Positions 53,969 through 63,081 are shown, numbered from the stretch's first letter. The stretch: DNA of 64,000 nucleotides from Sphingobacterium paucimobilis HER1398 (GCF_000416985.1 NZ_ATDL01000017.1:1-64000); one strand, 5' to 3'. Notes: generated by a model not told the origin, from the letters alone. Translations and numbers: made by a program.

Positions 53969-55723
53969 ATGTATAGAAGTCATAATTGCGGCGAGCTGCG
54001 TGTTGCCGACATCAACAAAGAAATCACACTTGCTGGTTGGGTGCAAAAAAGTAGGGACAAAGGCTTTATGATATGGGTAGACCTTCGTGACCGCTATGGG
54101 ATCACGCAACTTATCTTTGATGAGGTTCGAACCGATGCTGCTGTTATGCAATTAGCCAAATCACTGAGCCGCGAGTATGTCATTCAAGTCAAAGGCACAG
54201 TGATCGAACGCGAATCCAAGAACACGAATCTGGCAACAGGCGAAATTGAAGTTTTAGTAAAAGAACTTAGCATTTTGAATGAAGCACAGATACCTCCATT
54301 CACTATTGAAGATGAGACTGACGGGGGTGAAGATATCCGTATGAAATATCGTTACCTGGACATTCGTCGCAATCCCGTTAAGAACAGCCTTTTATTTCGC
54401 CATAAGGTCACTCAACAGGTACGTAACTACCTTTCCGACCTGGATTTTTGCGAAATTGAAACGCCTTATCTTATTAAATCAACGCCCGAAGGCGCTCGCG
54501 ACTTTGTGGTGCCTTCACGTATGAACCCTGGACAATTCTACGCTCTACCGCAATCTCCACAGACCTTCAAACAGCTATTGATGGTTGGTGGTATGGACAA
54601 ATATTTCCAGATTGTAAAATGTTTTAGGGATGAAGATCTTCGGGCAGACCGTCAACCGGAATTCACCCAGATCGACTGCGAAATGTCCTTTATTGAACAA
54701 GAAGACATCTTGAACGTATTTGAAGGATTGACTAGGCATTTATTAAAATCAATTCATAATATCGATATCGACGTTTTTCCTCGTATGACTTTCGATGAAG
54801 CCATGCGCAAATATGGTAATGACAAACCCGATATCCGTTTCGGTATGGAGTTTGGCGAATTGAATGCCGTAGCACAGCACAAAGAGTTTGCGGTCTTTAA
54901 TAACGCAGAACTTGTCGTCGGTATCGCGGTACCTGGAGCTGCCAGCTACACGCGCAAAGAGATCGACGGTCTAATCGACTGGGTCAAGCGTCCTCAGGTA
55001 GGTGCATTGGGCATGGTCTATGTTAAATGCGAAGCTGACGGATCGTTCAAATCTTCTGTAGACAAATTCTACGACCAGGAGGATCTGGCAAAATGGGCCG
55101 AAGCAACTGGAGCAAAAGCAGGAGATTTAATTCTCGTCCTCTCTGGTCCGGCAAACAAAACTCGTGGACAACTGAGCGCATTGCGCATGGAGTTGGGCAA
55201 CCGTCTAGGCTTACGCAAACCAAATGAATTCGCTCCACTATGGGTTGTTGATTTCCCATTACTCGAATGGGACGAAGATACCCAACGCTATCATGCGATG
55301 CACCACCCGTTCACTTCTCCGAAAAAAGAAGACATGCACCTATTAGATACAGATCCAGGAAAGGTTAGAGCCAATGCATATGACTTGGTACTGAATGGTA
55401 ACGAAATCGGAGGCGGATCTATCCGTATTCACGACAAAGAAACACAGGCGCTCATGTTCAAACACCTTGGATTTACTGCCGAGCAGGCACAGGAACAATT
55501 TGGCTTCTTGATGAATGCTTTCCAATATGGAGCTCCGCCACACGGAGGCTTAGCTTTCGGTTTGGATCGTCTTACCGCTATATTGGGTGGACAAGAGACC
55601 ATACGTGACTTTATAGCGTTCCCTAAAAACAATTCGGGCCGAGATGTCATGATCGATGCCCCAGCAAAAATAGACCCAACTCAACTCGAGGAACTGAGTC
55701 TTGCCTTAAATATTAAAGGATAA
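53969..55723 (+). CDS. aspS: aspartyl-tRNA synthetase
   Basis: Class IIb synthetase charging tRNA-Asp (or Asn/Asp if non-discriminating). It has 584 residues: an N-terminal OB-fold anticodon-binding domain (about 1-110), the class II core, and an inserted GAD domain (about 300-400) typical of bacterial AspRS. Motif 2 is FRDEDLRADRQPEFTQIDCE and motif 3 is GGLAFGLDRLTAIL. A strong terminator follows. Whether tRNA-Asn is also charged depends on gatCAB and asnS elsewhere in the genome. Confidence 0.97.
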   Translation: MYRSHNCGELRVADINKEITLAGWVQKSRDKGFMIWVDLRDRYGITQLIFDEVRTDAAVMQLAKSLSREYVIQVKGTVIERESKNTNLATGEIEVLVKELSILNEAQIPPFTIEDETDGGEDIRMKYRYLDIRRNPVKNSLLFRHKVTQQVRNYLSDLDFCEIETPYLIKSTPEGARDFVVPSRMNPGQFYALPQSPQTFKQLLMVGGMDKYFQIVKCFRDEDLRADRQPEFTQIDCEMSFIEQEDILNVFEGLTRHLLKSIHNIDIDVFPRMTFDEAMRKYGNDKPDIRFGMEFGELNAVAQHKEFAVFNNAELVVGIAVPGAASYTRKEIDGLIDWVKRPQVGALGMVYVKCEADGSFKSSVDKFYDQEDLAKWAEATGAKAGDLILVLSGPANKTRGQLSALRMELGNRLGLRKPNEFAPLWVVDFPLLEWDEDTQRYHAMHHPFTSPKKEDMHLLDTDPGKVRANAYDLVLNGNEIGGGSIRIHDKETQALMFKHLGFTAEQAQEQFGFLMNAFQYGAPPHGGLAFGLDRLTAILGGQETIRDFIAFPKNNSGRDVMIDAPAKIDPTQLEELSLALNIKG

Positions 55724-55759
55724 CAAAAACTCCCGCTGTAATACAGCGGGAGTTTTTGT
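55723..55759 (+). terminator. Rho-independent terminator of aspS
   Basis: ACAAAAACTCCCGCTGT (55723-55739) pairs perfectly with ACAGCGGGAGTTTTTGT (55743-55759), beginning in the stop codon itself. The T run is part of the stem, as in efficient bidirectional terminators. Confidence 0.9.
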
Positions 55760-55843
55760 TAACACCTATAAAAACGGGCACGAAAGCGCATTATCGTGTC
55801 AATTAAAATATACACTTTCAGAAAAAAAGAGTAGTTTTACCAC

Positions 55844-57229
55844 ATGGCCCAAAACGTTGCAGAGAAATTCTTAAAAGACAGCACGACAAAATCCTTTGAC
55901 CTCCGTCACCGCGAAATAATCAATAACAACATTGATAAATACAGTGTGGCCTTCGAAAAAGGAAAAAGCAAGTTTAAAAATCTAGATAACTCCAAAGCTA
56001 AGGCAAATCTAATAAAGTGGAAGGTGATGGAAAACCTCGACAGATACCTTTTGGACTTCGAGGCCAACTTTACACGTAACGGTGGGAAGGTTATCTGGGC
56101 CAATGACGCCGAAGAAGCACGCCAGGAAATATGGAAAATCATGGAAAGGCACAACGCCCGCTCTGTGATAAAATCGAAGTCCATGGCAACGGAAGAAATT
56201 GAGCTGAATCATTTCCTCCAGACAAAGGGCATCAATACTATCGAGAGCGACCTGGGGGAATATATTGTGCAATTGCTAGACCAAAAGCCTTATCACTTTG
56301 TGACTCCAGCAATGCATCTGAGCCTCGAAGATATTGCCAAGCTTTTTCACGAAAAATTCGACACACCACTAGACGCCACAGCGGAGCAACTCACCATGAA
56401 GGCCCGCGAACTACTCCGATCCCACTACACCAGTGCTGATGTCGGCATCACAGGCGCTAATTTCTTGATCGCGGACAGCGGAAGCATTGCCATCACAGAA
56501 AACGAAGGCAATGCACGATTGACCACAACTTTCCCTAAAATACATATTGCTGTCGTAGGAATAGAGAAAGTCATCCCCAACCTCTCGGACTTGGATTTAT
56601 TTTGGCCCTTGCTTGCTTCACATGGTACAGGACAAAACCTAACCGTATATAACAGCATACTGAATGGACCGAGAATGGATACCGATACCGATGGTCCAGA
56701 CGAGATGTATGTGGTCCTATTGGACAATGGCCGCTCGCATCTCTTAGAAAAGAAAGAACAGCGCCAAGGCTTATACTGCATACGCTGTGGATCTTGCCTC
56801 AACGTATGTCCGGTCTACCAAAATATAGGAGGTCACACCTACGAAACAACCTACCAAGGTCCCATAGGCTCATTGATATCTCCACATTTGAATGGTATGA
56901 AAGAATTTAAACATCTTTCGTATGCTTCCAGCCTATGCGGCAAATGTACAGAAGTATGCCCCGTAGGGATCGATATACACAAAATGCTCTTGAATAATAG
57001 ACGCGACGCTGTTCAGGAAAACCTTGCAGCTCCCAATGAAAAACGTATGTGGAGAGGATTCGCCTACATCATGCGCAAGCGGAGCCTGCTCGATTTCTTT
57101 GGAGGCAAGTTTAAGAATTTCTTTATGCGCTATTTCTTCAAGAAATCATGGGGCGATAAACGTACATTGCCCGAACTCCCTAAAAAATCCTTTGCGCAGC
57201 AATGGAAAGAAAAAGACAGACATTCATAA
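55844..57229 (+). CDS. lutB: LutB/LldF-type lactate utilisation iron-sulfur protein
   Basis: 461 residues. The N-terminal LUD domain (about 60-300) contains GITGANFLIADSGSIAITENEGNAR-type sequence. Two ferredoxin-like clusters follow: CIRCGSCLNVCP and, further on, CGKCTEVCP. LutB is one of three subunits (LutA, LutB, LutC) oxidising L-lactate to pyruvate. LutA and LutC are not next to it here, so they must be elsewhere or LutB acts alone. A weak -7-like TAGTTTTA ends 5 bases before the ATG. The last three codons and the stop form one arm of a 50-bp palindrome shared with the serS end. Confidence 0.85.
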   Translation: MAQNVAEKFLKDSTTKSFDLRHREIINNNIDKYSVAFEKGKSKFKNLDNSKAKANLIKWKVMENLDRYLLDFEANFTRNGGKVIWANDAEEARQEIWKIMERHNARSVIKSKSMATEEIELNHFLQTKGINTIESDLGEYIVQLLDQKPYHFVTPAMHLSLEDIAKLFHEKFDTPLDATAEQLTMKARELLRSHYTSADVGITGANFLIADSGSIAITENEGNARLTTTFPKIHIAVVGIEKVIPNLSDLDLFWPLLASHGTGQNLTVYNSILNGPRMDTDTDGPDEMYVVLLDNGRSHLLEKKEQRQGLYCIRCGSCLNVCPVYQNIGGHTYETTYQGPIGSLISPHLNGMKEFKHLSYASSLCGKCTEVCPVGIDIHKMLLNNRRDAVQENLAAPNEKRMWRGFAYIMRKRSLLDFFGGKFKNFFMRYFFKKSWGDKRTLPELPKKSFAQQWKEKDRHS

Positions 57230-57267
57230 AAAAAGCGAGCCTAGGCTCGCTTTTTTTATGAATGTCT
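57218..57267. terminator. 50-bp perfect palindrome acting as a shared terminator for lutB and serS
   Basis: Positions 57218-57242 are the exact reverse complement of 57243-57267. The core GCGAGCCTAGGCTCGC is flanked by A7 on the left and T7 on the right, so it can stop both convergent transcripts. The outer arms are coding on the lutB side (the last three codons and stop) and touch the serS stop codon on the other. Confidence 0.9.
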
Positions 57268-58537
57268 AATCGATATATTCAAATCCGGTATAAGGTACCA
57301 GTACCGAAGGGATTTTAATACCACGTTCGGTTTGATTGTTTTCTAAAATAGAAGCTACAATACGCGGCAGTGCCAAAGCCGAACCGTTCAGCGTATGCGC
57401 CAATTGCATCTTACCTTCTTCATTTTTGAAACGTACTTTCAATCGGTTAGACTGATAGGTTTCAAAGTTTGAAACAGAAGATACTTCCAGCCAACGCTCC
57501 TGCGCAGCACTGAACACCTCCATATCATAGGTAAGTGCCGCAGTAAAACTCATATCGCCACCACAAAGACGGAGCACACGGTAAGGCAATTCTAACTTCT
57601 GCAACAACCCTTGTATATAATTGCTCATCTCTTCGATCACTTCATACGACTTCGCTGGATGCACAATCTGCACCGCCTCTACCTTATCAAACTGATGTAA
57701 CCGGTTCAGACCACGAACATGTGCTCCATACGATCCAGCTTCCCTACGGAAACAAGGCGTATACGCACAGTGTCGGATAGGAAACTGTTCTTCCTTCACA
57801 ATTACATCCCGATACAAATTGGTGACAGGCACCTCTGCCGTAGGAATAAGATAGAGATCATCATTCGTGACATGATACATTTGCCCCTCTTTATCGGGCA
57901 ATTGTCCTGTAGCGAAGGCCGATGCTTCATTGACCATAATGGGCACCTCTACTTCCGTATATCCTGCCTCAGCAGCCTGATCCAAAAAATAATTGATTAA
58001 GGCACGCTGCAAACGAGCACCTTTACCTTTATAAACCGGAAAACCAGCCCCCGTCACCTTCACACCAAGTTCCAGATCTACAATATCATATTTTGTCAAC
58101 AGCTCCCAGTGCGGCAACTTAGCCTCTCCCAGATCAGGTATAGTACCGTGTGTCAGCACCACCTCATTCTCTTCAGGAGTCGTACCTACCGGCACCGAAT
58201 GATGTGGCAGATTGGGCAACTGTACAATTTTATGATTCAGATCCTGTTCTACCTGAGACAATTTTTCGGTAAATTCTTTAAGTTGCTCTTTATACCGCGA
58301 GGAGTTTGCTTTAATGGATTCGGCTTCTTCTTTTTTTCCTTGACGCATCAAATCACCAATTTGCTTAGCGGACGAATTTGCTTCAGCAGCAATCGCATCG
58401 GATTCATTCTGAATCTGACGACGTTGTTCATCCAAGCTAATGATTTCATCAACCAAAGCCACATCTTTAAAGTTTTTCACAGCCAATCTCTCAATGACTG
58501 CGTCCCTGTTTTCTCGGATAAAATTTAACTGCAACAT
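57266..58537 (-). CDS. serS: seryl-tRNA synthetase
   Basis: Class II synthetase for tRNA-Ser. The 423-residue protein has a long N-terminal antiparallel coiled coil (about 30-105, rich in Q, E and K) that grips the tRNA variable arm. The core carries motif 2 CFRREAGSYGAHVRGLNRLHQF and motif 3 ALALPRIVASILENNQ. The start at 58537 (MLQLNFIRENRDAVIERLAV) is the standard SerRS N-terminus. It shares its 3' end palindrome with lutB and has a divergent promoter region with rsmI. Confidence 0.97.
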   Translation of the reverse strand: MLQLNFIRENRDAVIERLAVKNFKDVALVDEIISLDEQRRQIQNESDAIAAEANSSAKQIGDLMRQGKKEEAESIKANSSRYKEQLKEFTEKLSQVEQDLNHKIVQLPNLPHHSVPVGTTPEENEVVLTHGTIPDLGEAKLPHWELLTKYDIVDLELGVKVTGAGFPVYKGKGARLQRALINYFLDQAAEAGYTEVEVPIMVNEASAFATGQLPDKEGQMYHVTNDDLYLIPTAEVPVTNLYRDVIVKEEQFPIRHCAYTPCFRREAGSYGAHVRGLNRLHQFDKVEAVQIVHPAKSYEVIEEMSNYIQGLLQKLELPYRVLRLCGGDMSFTAALTYDMEVFSAAQERWLEVSSVSNFETYQSNRLKVRFKNEEGKMQLAHTLNGSALALPRIVASILENNQTERGIKIPSVLVPYTGFEYID

Positions 58538-58557
58538 ATATTTTGAGTTTTATGTCG

Positions 58558-58565
58558 CAAAGATA
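58558..58565 (-). promoter_or_regulatory. -7 box of the serS promoter
   Basis: The minus strand reads TATCTTTG, an exact TAnnTTTG box, ending 20 bases before the serS ATG. The nearest TTG is 14 bases upstream (58582-58580), so the -33 element is not standard. Confidence 0.45.
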
Positions 58566-58592
58566 AGAAGTCTATTGCTCAAAAAATTACTT

Positions 58593-58624
58593 TTTGAGCC
58601 TTTTCCTTAAAATCTTTACCTTTG
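58593..58624 (+). promoter_or_regulatory. rsmI promoter, probably giving a leaderless mRNA
   Basis: TTTG (58593-58596), a 20-base spacer and TACCTTTG (58617-58624) match the Bacteroidota pattern fully. The ATG of rsmI begins only 4 bases after the box (58628). With a normal distance between box and start point the transcript would start at or within a few bases of the ATG. Confidence 0.68.
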
Positions 58625-58627
58625 ACT

Positions 58628-59293
58628 ATGCTATACTTAGTCCCCACCCCCATTGGCAACTTAGAGGATATGACCTTTCGAGCCATACGCATATTGAAAG
58701 AATCGGATCTCATTCTTGCAGAAGACACACGCACCAGCGCTCCTCTACTAAAACACTTTGGTATAGAAAAAAAGGTCTTTGCCCATCACCAGCACAATGA
58801 ACATAAGGCCGTTGCCGAGATTATACGTTTCTTAAAAGAAGGCCAGCAGATCTCGTTGATCTCGGATGCGGGAACACCTGCCATCTCTGACCCCGGTTTT
58901 TTATTAGTCCGCGAAGCTATAAAAGAAGGCATCACGGTACAGTGCCTTCCCGGAGCGACCGCATTCGTACCCGCGTTGGTCAACTCTGGATTGCCCAATG
59001 ACAAATTCTGCTTTGAGGGGTTTCTGCCCGTTAAAAAAGGGAGGCAGACCCGGATGAAGCAGCTTTCGGAGGAAAAAAGAACGATGATATTTTACGAATC
59101 ACCGCACCGCCTATTAAAAACCGTAGAAGAATTTATCACCTACTTTGGTGAAGACAGACAAGCTTCTATATCTCGTGAGCTCAGCAAGCTATACGAGGAG
59201 ACCCTGCGCGGGACATTGGCAGAATTAAAAGTACACTTTGAAAACAACCCGATAAAAGGCGAATTCGTCTTTTGCGTAGCGGGCTTAGAATAG
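58628..59293 (+). CDS. rsmI: 16S rRNA (cytidine1402-2'-O)-methyltransferase
   Basis: SAM-dependent methylase that adds the 2'-O-methyl to C1402, next to the N4-methyl made by RsmH. It has 222 residues of the tetrapyrrole-methylase fold: LYLVPTPIGNLEDMTFRA at the start, ADTRTSAPLL-type EDTRTS, ISDAGTPAISDPGF and IFYESPHRLLKT. It is shorter than E. coli RsmI (286) at the C-terminus. A TTG two codons upstream (58622) lies inside the promoter -7 box, so the ATG at 58628 is the better start. The mRNA is predicted to be leaderless. Confidence 0.93.
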   Translation: MLYLVPTPIGNLEDMTFRAIRILKESDLILAEDTRTSAPLLKHFGIEKKVFAHHQHNEHKAVAEIIRFLKEGQQISLISDAGTPAISDPGFLLVREAIKEGITVQCLPGATAFVPALVNSGLPNDKFCFEGFLPVKKGRQTRMKQLSEEKRTMIFYESPHRLLKTVEEFITYFGEDRQASISRELSKLYEETLRGTLAELKVHFENNPIKGEFVFCVAGLE

Positions 59294-59411
59294 CATTAAC
59301 ACCACACTTAGGTAAAAGTTTGATTGACAGTTAGTGAATACAGCGCTTTTTATTTAAGTTTACTAGTAGATATATAGCACATTATTGATCACGATCATTA
59401 TTCAATAAGAC

Positions 59412-60131
59412 ATGAGTTTAGATAAGTTTATACAAGACGGACAAGACATTAAAGTTGTAGAAAAAATATATGGCAAGATTGCTGATATGCTGACACATGG
59501 AGAGGCCATTAGTTATATTGCACTGCAAAAAAAACCAGCAGTAACCTTGCTCCCCGACAGCATCACGATCAGCAACAAACGGATCTTTCTCTGTGAATTC
59601 ACCAAATTGGGGCTGGCCACCAATTTTGAAATTTTCTCTTGGAAAGACATTAAAGATATTGCATTCAAAGAAGAGATATTCGGTTCTAAGGTCACGGTAA
59701 TTCCATTTACAGGCGAAAACCTCAGTATAGATTACATCCCCAAAGTACAGGCTCGTAAGCTATACCAACTGATTAAAGAAGCCTTAGAGAATGTTAAGAT
59801 AGAACAGGACGAGCCGGCTCCTATTACAAAGATCGCAGCACCTACACGGGACATCTACGAAGAGCCTAAGAGAGAGATCCCAGCACCTGCCGCACCGGTG
59901 TTCGAGACTCCGGCACAACCGATCGTCGAACGTCCTATAGAATCAGTAGAAGAGACCAAAGTAGAGCCGACTCCTTTCTTTGAGCAAGCAACCCCGTCTC
60001 CTGTTTCTATTCCGGCAGAGGACGACGAACTCACGCTAAAATTAAAGAAGTTAAAAACACTATTTGACAAACAGTTGATTTCTCAAGCAGAATACGAAAG
60101 CAAAAAAGCAGAAATTCTATCCCAGCTATAA
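59412..60131 (+). CDS. PH-domain and SHOCT-domain protein
   Basis: 239 residues in three parts. The N-terminal half (about 25-125) resembles the bacterial pleckstrin-homology domain (ITISNKRIFLCEFTKLGLAT, then WKDIKDIAFKEEIFGSKVTV). A linker of about 70 residues is rich in P, E, A and V. The C-terminal SHOCT motif (about 205-238) reads LKKLKTLFDKQLISQAEYES. SHOCT segments are short helical modules found at the ends of many membrane and phage-associated proteins. There is no transmembrane helix. The function is unknown. lnt starts 9 bases downstream and is probably co-transcribed. Confidence 0.75.
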   Translation: MSLDKFIQDGQDIKVVEKIYGKIADMLTHGEAISYIALQKKPAVTLLPDSITISNKRIFLCEFTKLGLATNFEIFSWKDIKDIAFKEEIFGSKVTVIPFTGENLSIDYIPKVQARKLYQLIKEALENVKIEQDEPAPITKIAAPTRDIYEEPKREIPAPAAPVFETPAQPIVERPIESVEETKVEPTPFFEQATPSPVSIPAEDDELTLKLKKLKTLFDKQLISQAEYESKKAEILSQL

Positions 60132-60140
60132 AACGATCAC

Positions 60141-61763
60141 GTGAAACAGAACTATTTATTGGCCATAACAAGTGCCTTCATACTGTGGCTAGCCTGGCCC
60201 CCTATTCCCTACACGGGTATACTGTTATTGGCCGCTTTTGTACCACTACTGGTAGCGATTGAAAATATAATCCGGGGTAACTACGAGAAAAAAGGGGCTA
60301 AAATATTTCAGCTTGCTTTTCTGACCGGATTTCTCTGGAATACAGCTTCGATATATTGGGTATTCAATGCTATGAATGCTTTTCTTCCCACGGCGGTATC
60401 CCTCTTCATTGCCCTGATACCTTACGCCCTCGCACCATTACTGATGGCTTTGGTTTTTAGGCTATACTATCAAATGCGCAAACGCCAAGCTATCGGCATT
60501 AGCTTTATCGGTCTTGTATCTCTTTGGATTGGATACGAATACCTCCATCAAAGCTGGGGATTGGCCTTTCCCTGGATGAATTTGGGAAATGGGCTGTCCA
60601 ATGTCCATCAATTGGTGCAATGGTACAGTATTACAGGCGTATACGGGGGTACCTTGTGGATTTGGATAACCAATATATTTGCATTTTTACTTTATTGGCA
60701 ATACAAACACAAGATAGCTGCTTTTTCGCAACAGACATTACTGATTAGCCTTTCCGTTATCATTATCGTGCCAATAGCGACCTCGCTGATCCAATATGTC
60801 AATTACGAAGAACATATCAACCCATCAGAAATCGTCGTCGTACAACCCAATATCGATCCGTATCAAAAGTTTGGATCCATTTCCCCGGAAGAACAACTGA
60901 ACAAGCTCATCGAACTTTCAGCAAGTGTTGCCAAACCCAATACGGAGTTTTTCTTATGGCCAGAGACCGCGATCTCCGACCGTAACGGTATCCATGAAGA
61001 AGATTTCAGAGCCTATCCGGCTTACGAAAAAAGCACCGAATTTTTGGAAAAATATCATAATGGCAATATCCTATCGGGTATCGAAAGCTACTCGATCTAT
61101 GCAGACCAGAAAACGCTGACAGCCCGCCCTTACGGCAATAAGTACATCGATAGTTTCAATGCGGCCGTATTGATTGATGGATCGAGCAAAGTACAATTCT
61201 ACCACAAGTCTAAATTAGTACCCGGAGTAGAGCAGATGCCTTTTGGACAAGCACTTTCATTTATGAAACCTCTTTTTGAACATTTTGGCGGTACTACCGG
61301 AGGTTATGGTTATGACAAAGAGCCGTCTGTATTTTACAGCCAAAGCGGTATAGGGGCAGCTCCCGTCATTTGTTACGAATCAATATGGGGACAATATGTG
61401 GCCGAATACATAAAAAAAGGAGCACAGTTTATCGCCATCGTCACGAATGATGGTTGGTGGAAAAATACTTCTGGCAAAGATCAACATCTGGCTTATGCCA
61501 AGCTAAGAGCCATTGAAAATAGAAGATGGGTGGCTCGTTCGGCCAATACCGGGATATCAGGCTTCATCAATCAACGCGGCGACATCGTACAAAATACAGC
61601 CTGGTGGGCACCAGCAGCACTATCCCAGGAGATCAATCTGAATGAAGAGCTCACCATCTATACGCGATATGGAGATCTTATTGCTTATTTGGGATTATTA
61701 GGTTGCCTATCCAGCTTACTGTTGCTGCTTATACCAGGATCCAAGCGCAAAAAACTCGCCTAG
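60141..61763 (+). CDS. lnt: apolipoprotein N-acyltransferase
   Basis: Inner-membrane enzyme that adds the third acyl chain to lipoproteins. It has 540 residues: about seven N-terminal transmembrane helices (1-215), a C-terminal one (about 515-533), and between them a nitrilase-like periplasmic domain. Its catalytic triad is visible as the glutamate in LWPETAIS, the lysine in YHKSKLVPGVEQMPFG and the cysteine in VICYESIWGQY. The start is the GTG at 60141, 9 bases after the SHOCT gene. It supports triacylated lipoproteins such as the Skp-like and NlpE-like proteins in this window. Confidence 0.93.
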   Translation: MKQNYLLAITSAFILWLAWPPIPYTGILLLAAFVPLLVAIENIIRGNYEKKGAKIFQLAFLTGFLWNTASIYWVFNAMNAFLPTAVSLFIALIPYALAPLLMALVFRLYYQMRKRQAIGISFIGLVSLWIGYEYLHQSWGLAFPWMNLGNGLSNVHQLVQWYSITGVYGGTLWIWITNIFAFLLYWQYKHKIAAFSQQTLLISLSVIIIVPIATSLIQYVNYEEHINPSEIVVVQPNIDPYQKFGSISPEEQLNKLIELSASVAKPNTEFFLWPETAISDRNGIHEEDFRAYPAYEKSTEFLEKYHNGNILSGIESYSIYADQKTLTARPYGNKYIDSFNAAVLIDGSSKVQFYHKSKLVPGVEQMPFGQALSFMKPLFEHFGGTTGGYGYDKEPSVFYSQSGIGAAPVICYESIWGQYVAEYIKKGAQFIAIVTNDGWWKNTSGKDQHLAYAKLRAIENRRWVARSANTGISGFINQRGDIVQNTAWWAPAALSQEINLNEELTIYTRYGDLIAYLGLLGCLSSLLLLLIPGSKRKKLA

Positions 61764-61902
61764 TATACAGGGTTCTGGAAAGCTCTGGACAGCATGTGCA
61801 GGATACAAGTAGTCGACCGCTGCGGAGACACAGGTTCCTCATTGAGAACTGTCAAGAATAGACTCTTTCGGAAAAAATATAAATAAATACATATACAATA
61901 GC

Positions 61903-61910
61903 TAATTTTG
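61903..61910 (+). promoter_or_regulatory. -7 box of the cysteine desulfurase gene
   Basis: TAATTTTG is an exact TAnnTTTG box, ending 4 bases before the ATG at 61915, the same spacing as at rsmI. The expected -33 site is AT-rich without TTG. Confidence 0.45.
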
Positions 61911-61914
61911 TCCT

Positions 61915-63048
61915 ATGCAAGTATATCTAGACAACGCAGCTACCACCGCTATTGACCCCGAGGTCATTGAAGTTATGGTGGCAACTATGCAAAATGATTT
62001 TGGGAACCCTTCTTCTATACACACGCACGGTCGTCAGGTAAAAACAATTATAGAGAAAGCGCGCAAAACAATAGCTAATTTACTCCATGCTTCCCCTTCG
62101 GAGATCTTTTTTACTTCGGGTGGGACCGAAGCAGACAATATGGCTATCATTCGATCCATAGAGGACTTTGGTATTACGCATGCGATCACTTCCCCTATAG
62201 AGCACCACGCTGTTCTCCACACCTTGGAAGAATTGGAAAGAATAGGCAAGATTCATTTAGATATATTAAAAGTAGATAAGGAAGGCCACATCGATATTCA
62301 ACACCTCGAGGAGCTCTTGCAAAAGAATCCACGCAGTTTGGTATCTGTCATGCAAGCCAACAATGAAATCGGCAATCTCACCGATCTACAGCAGGTGTCG
62401 GAGATCTGTCAACGCTATGATGCACTTTTGCATTCTGACACGGTGCAGACCATGGGACACTACCCCCACGATCTGACCGAGCTTAAGATCGACTTTATGA
62501 CGGGAGCAGGGCACAAATTCCATGGTCCTAAAGGAGTCGGCTTCTTGTATATCAATGGTAAAAACAAGATAAAACCGTTCATTTATGGTGGTGCCCAAGA
62601 GCGCAATATGCGTGGAGGAACAGAGAATGTGTATGGTATCGCCGGAATTGCCAAGGCATTAGAAATTGCTTATAGCCATATGGAAGAGCACCATACTTAT
62701 ATACAGGAATTAAAAAGCTATATGATCGCCGAGCTTTCCAAAGCTATTCCGGATATACAGTTCAACGGCTGCATCGATCCACAACGATCCCTATACACCG
62801 TATTAAACGTATCTCTCCCTTGTACAGAGATGGCCGATGTCTTATTGTTCAATCTCGATATTATGGGGATATCCGCTTCGGGGGGCAGTGCCTGTAGCTC
62901 AGGCTCTGATATAGGGTCACATGTACTGACCGGTATTCAGGCTGACAGCCAGCGTCCTTCCGTACGTTTTTCATTCAGTAAATGGAATACAAAGGCAGAG
63001 ATCGATTATGTCGTCTCCAAGCTCAAAGAAATCTGCGAACATGATTAA
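61915..63048 (+). CDS. iscS: cysteine desulfurase (IscS/NifS family)
   Basis: PLP enzyme that extracts sulfur from cysteine for iron-sulfur clusters and tRNA thiolation. It has 377 residues with VYLDNAATTAIDPEV at the start, the PLP-contact SGGTEADNMA and SPIEHHAV, the Schiff-base Lys201 in GAGHKFHGPKGVGFLY, and the persulfide Cys327 in SASGGSACSSGS. This is a class I desulfurase with the long active-site loop. No iscU, iscR or suf genes are adjacent, so it might serve tRNA modification or a separate pathway. A bidirectional terminator follows. Confidence 0.92.
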   Translation: MQVYLDNAATTAIDPEVIEVMVATMQNDFGNPSSIHTHGRQVKTIIEKARKTIANLLHASPSEIFFTSGGTEADNMAIIRSIEDFGITHAITSPIEHHAVLHTLEELERIGKIHLDILKVDKEGHIDIQHLEELLQKNPRSLVSVMQANNEIGNLTDLQQVSEICQRYDALLHSDTVQTMGHYPHDLTELKIDFMTGAGHKFHGPKGVGFLYINGKNKIKPFIYGGAQERNMRGGTENVYGIAGIAKALEIAYSHMEEHHTYIQELKSYMIAELSKAIPDIQFNGCIDPQRSLYTVLNVSLPCTEMADVLLFNLDIMGISASGGSACSSGSDIGSHVLTGIQADSQRPSVRFSFSKWNTKAEIDYVVSKLKEICEHD

Positions 63049-63049
63049 T

Positions 63050-63081
63050 AAAAAAAGGAATCTAAACTAGATTCCTTTTTT
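63050..63081. terminator. bidirectional terminator between iscS and the NlpE-like gene
   Basis: AAAAGGAATCT and AGATTCCTTTT pair perfectly around a 5-base loop (AAACT), flanked by A and T runs. It begins 2 bases after the iscS stop and touches the stop codon of the convergent gene. Confidence 0.9.

Noticed and set aside
61764..61902. A small RNA or tRNA in the lnt-iscS gap
   Set aside because: I could not form a cloverleaf or a convincing conserved fold; only the promoter box near the end is supported.
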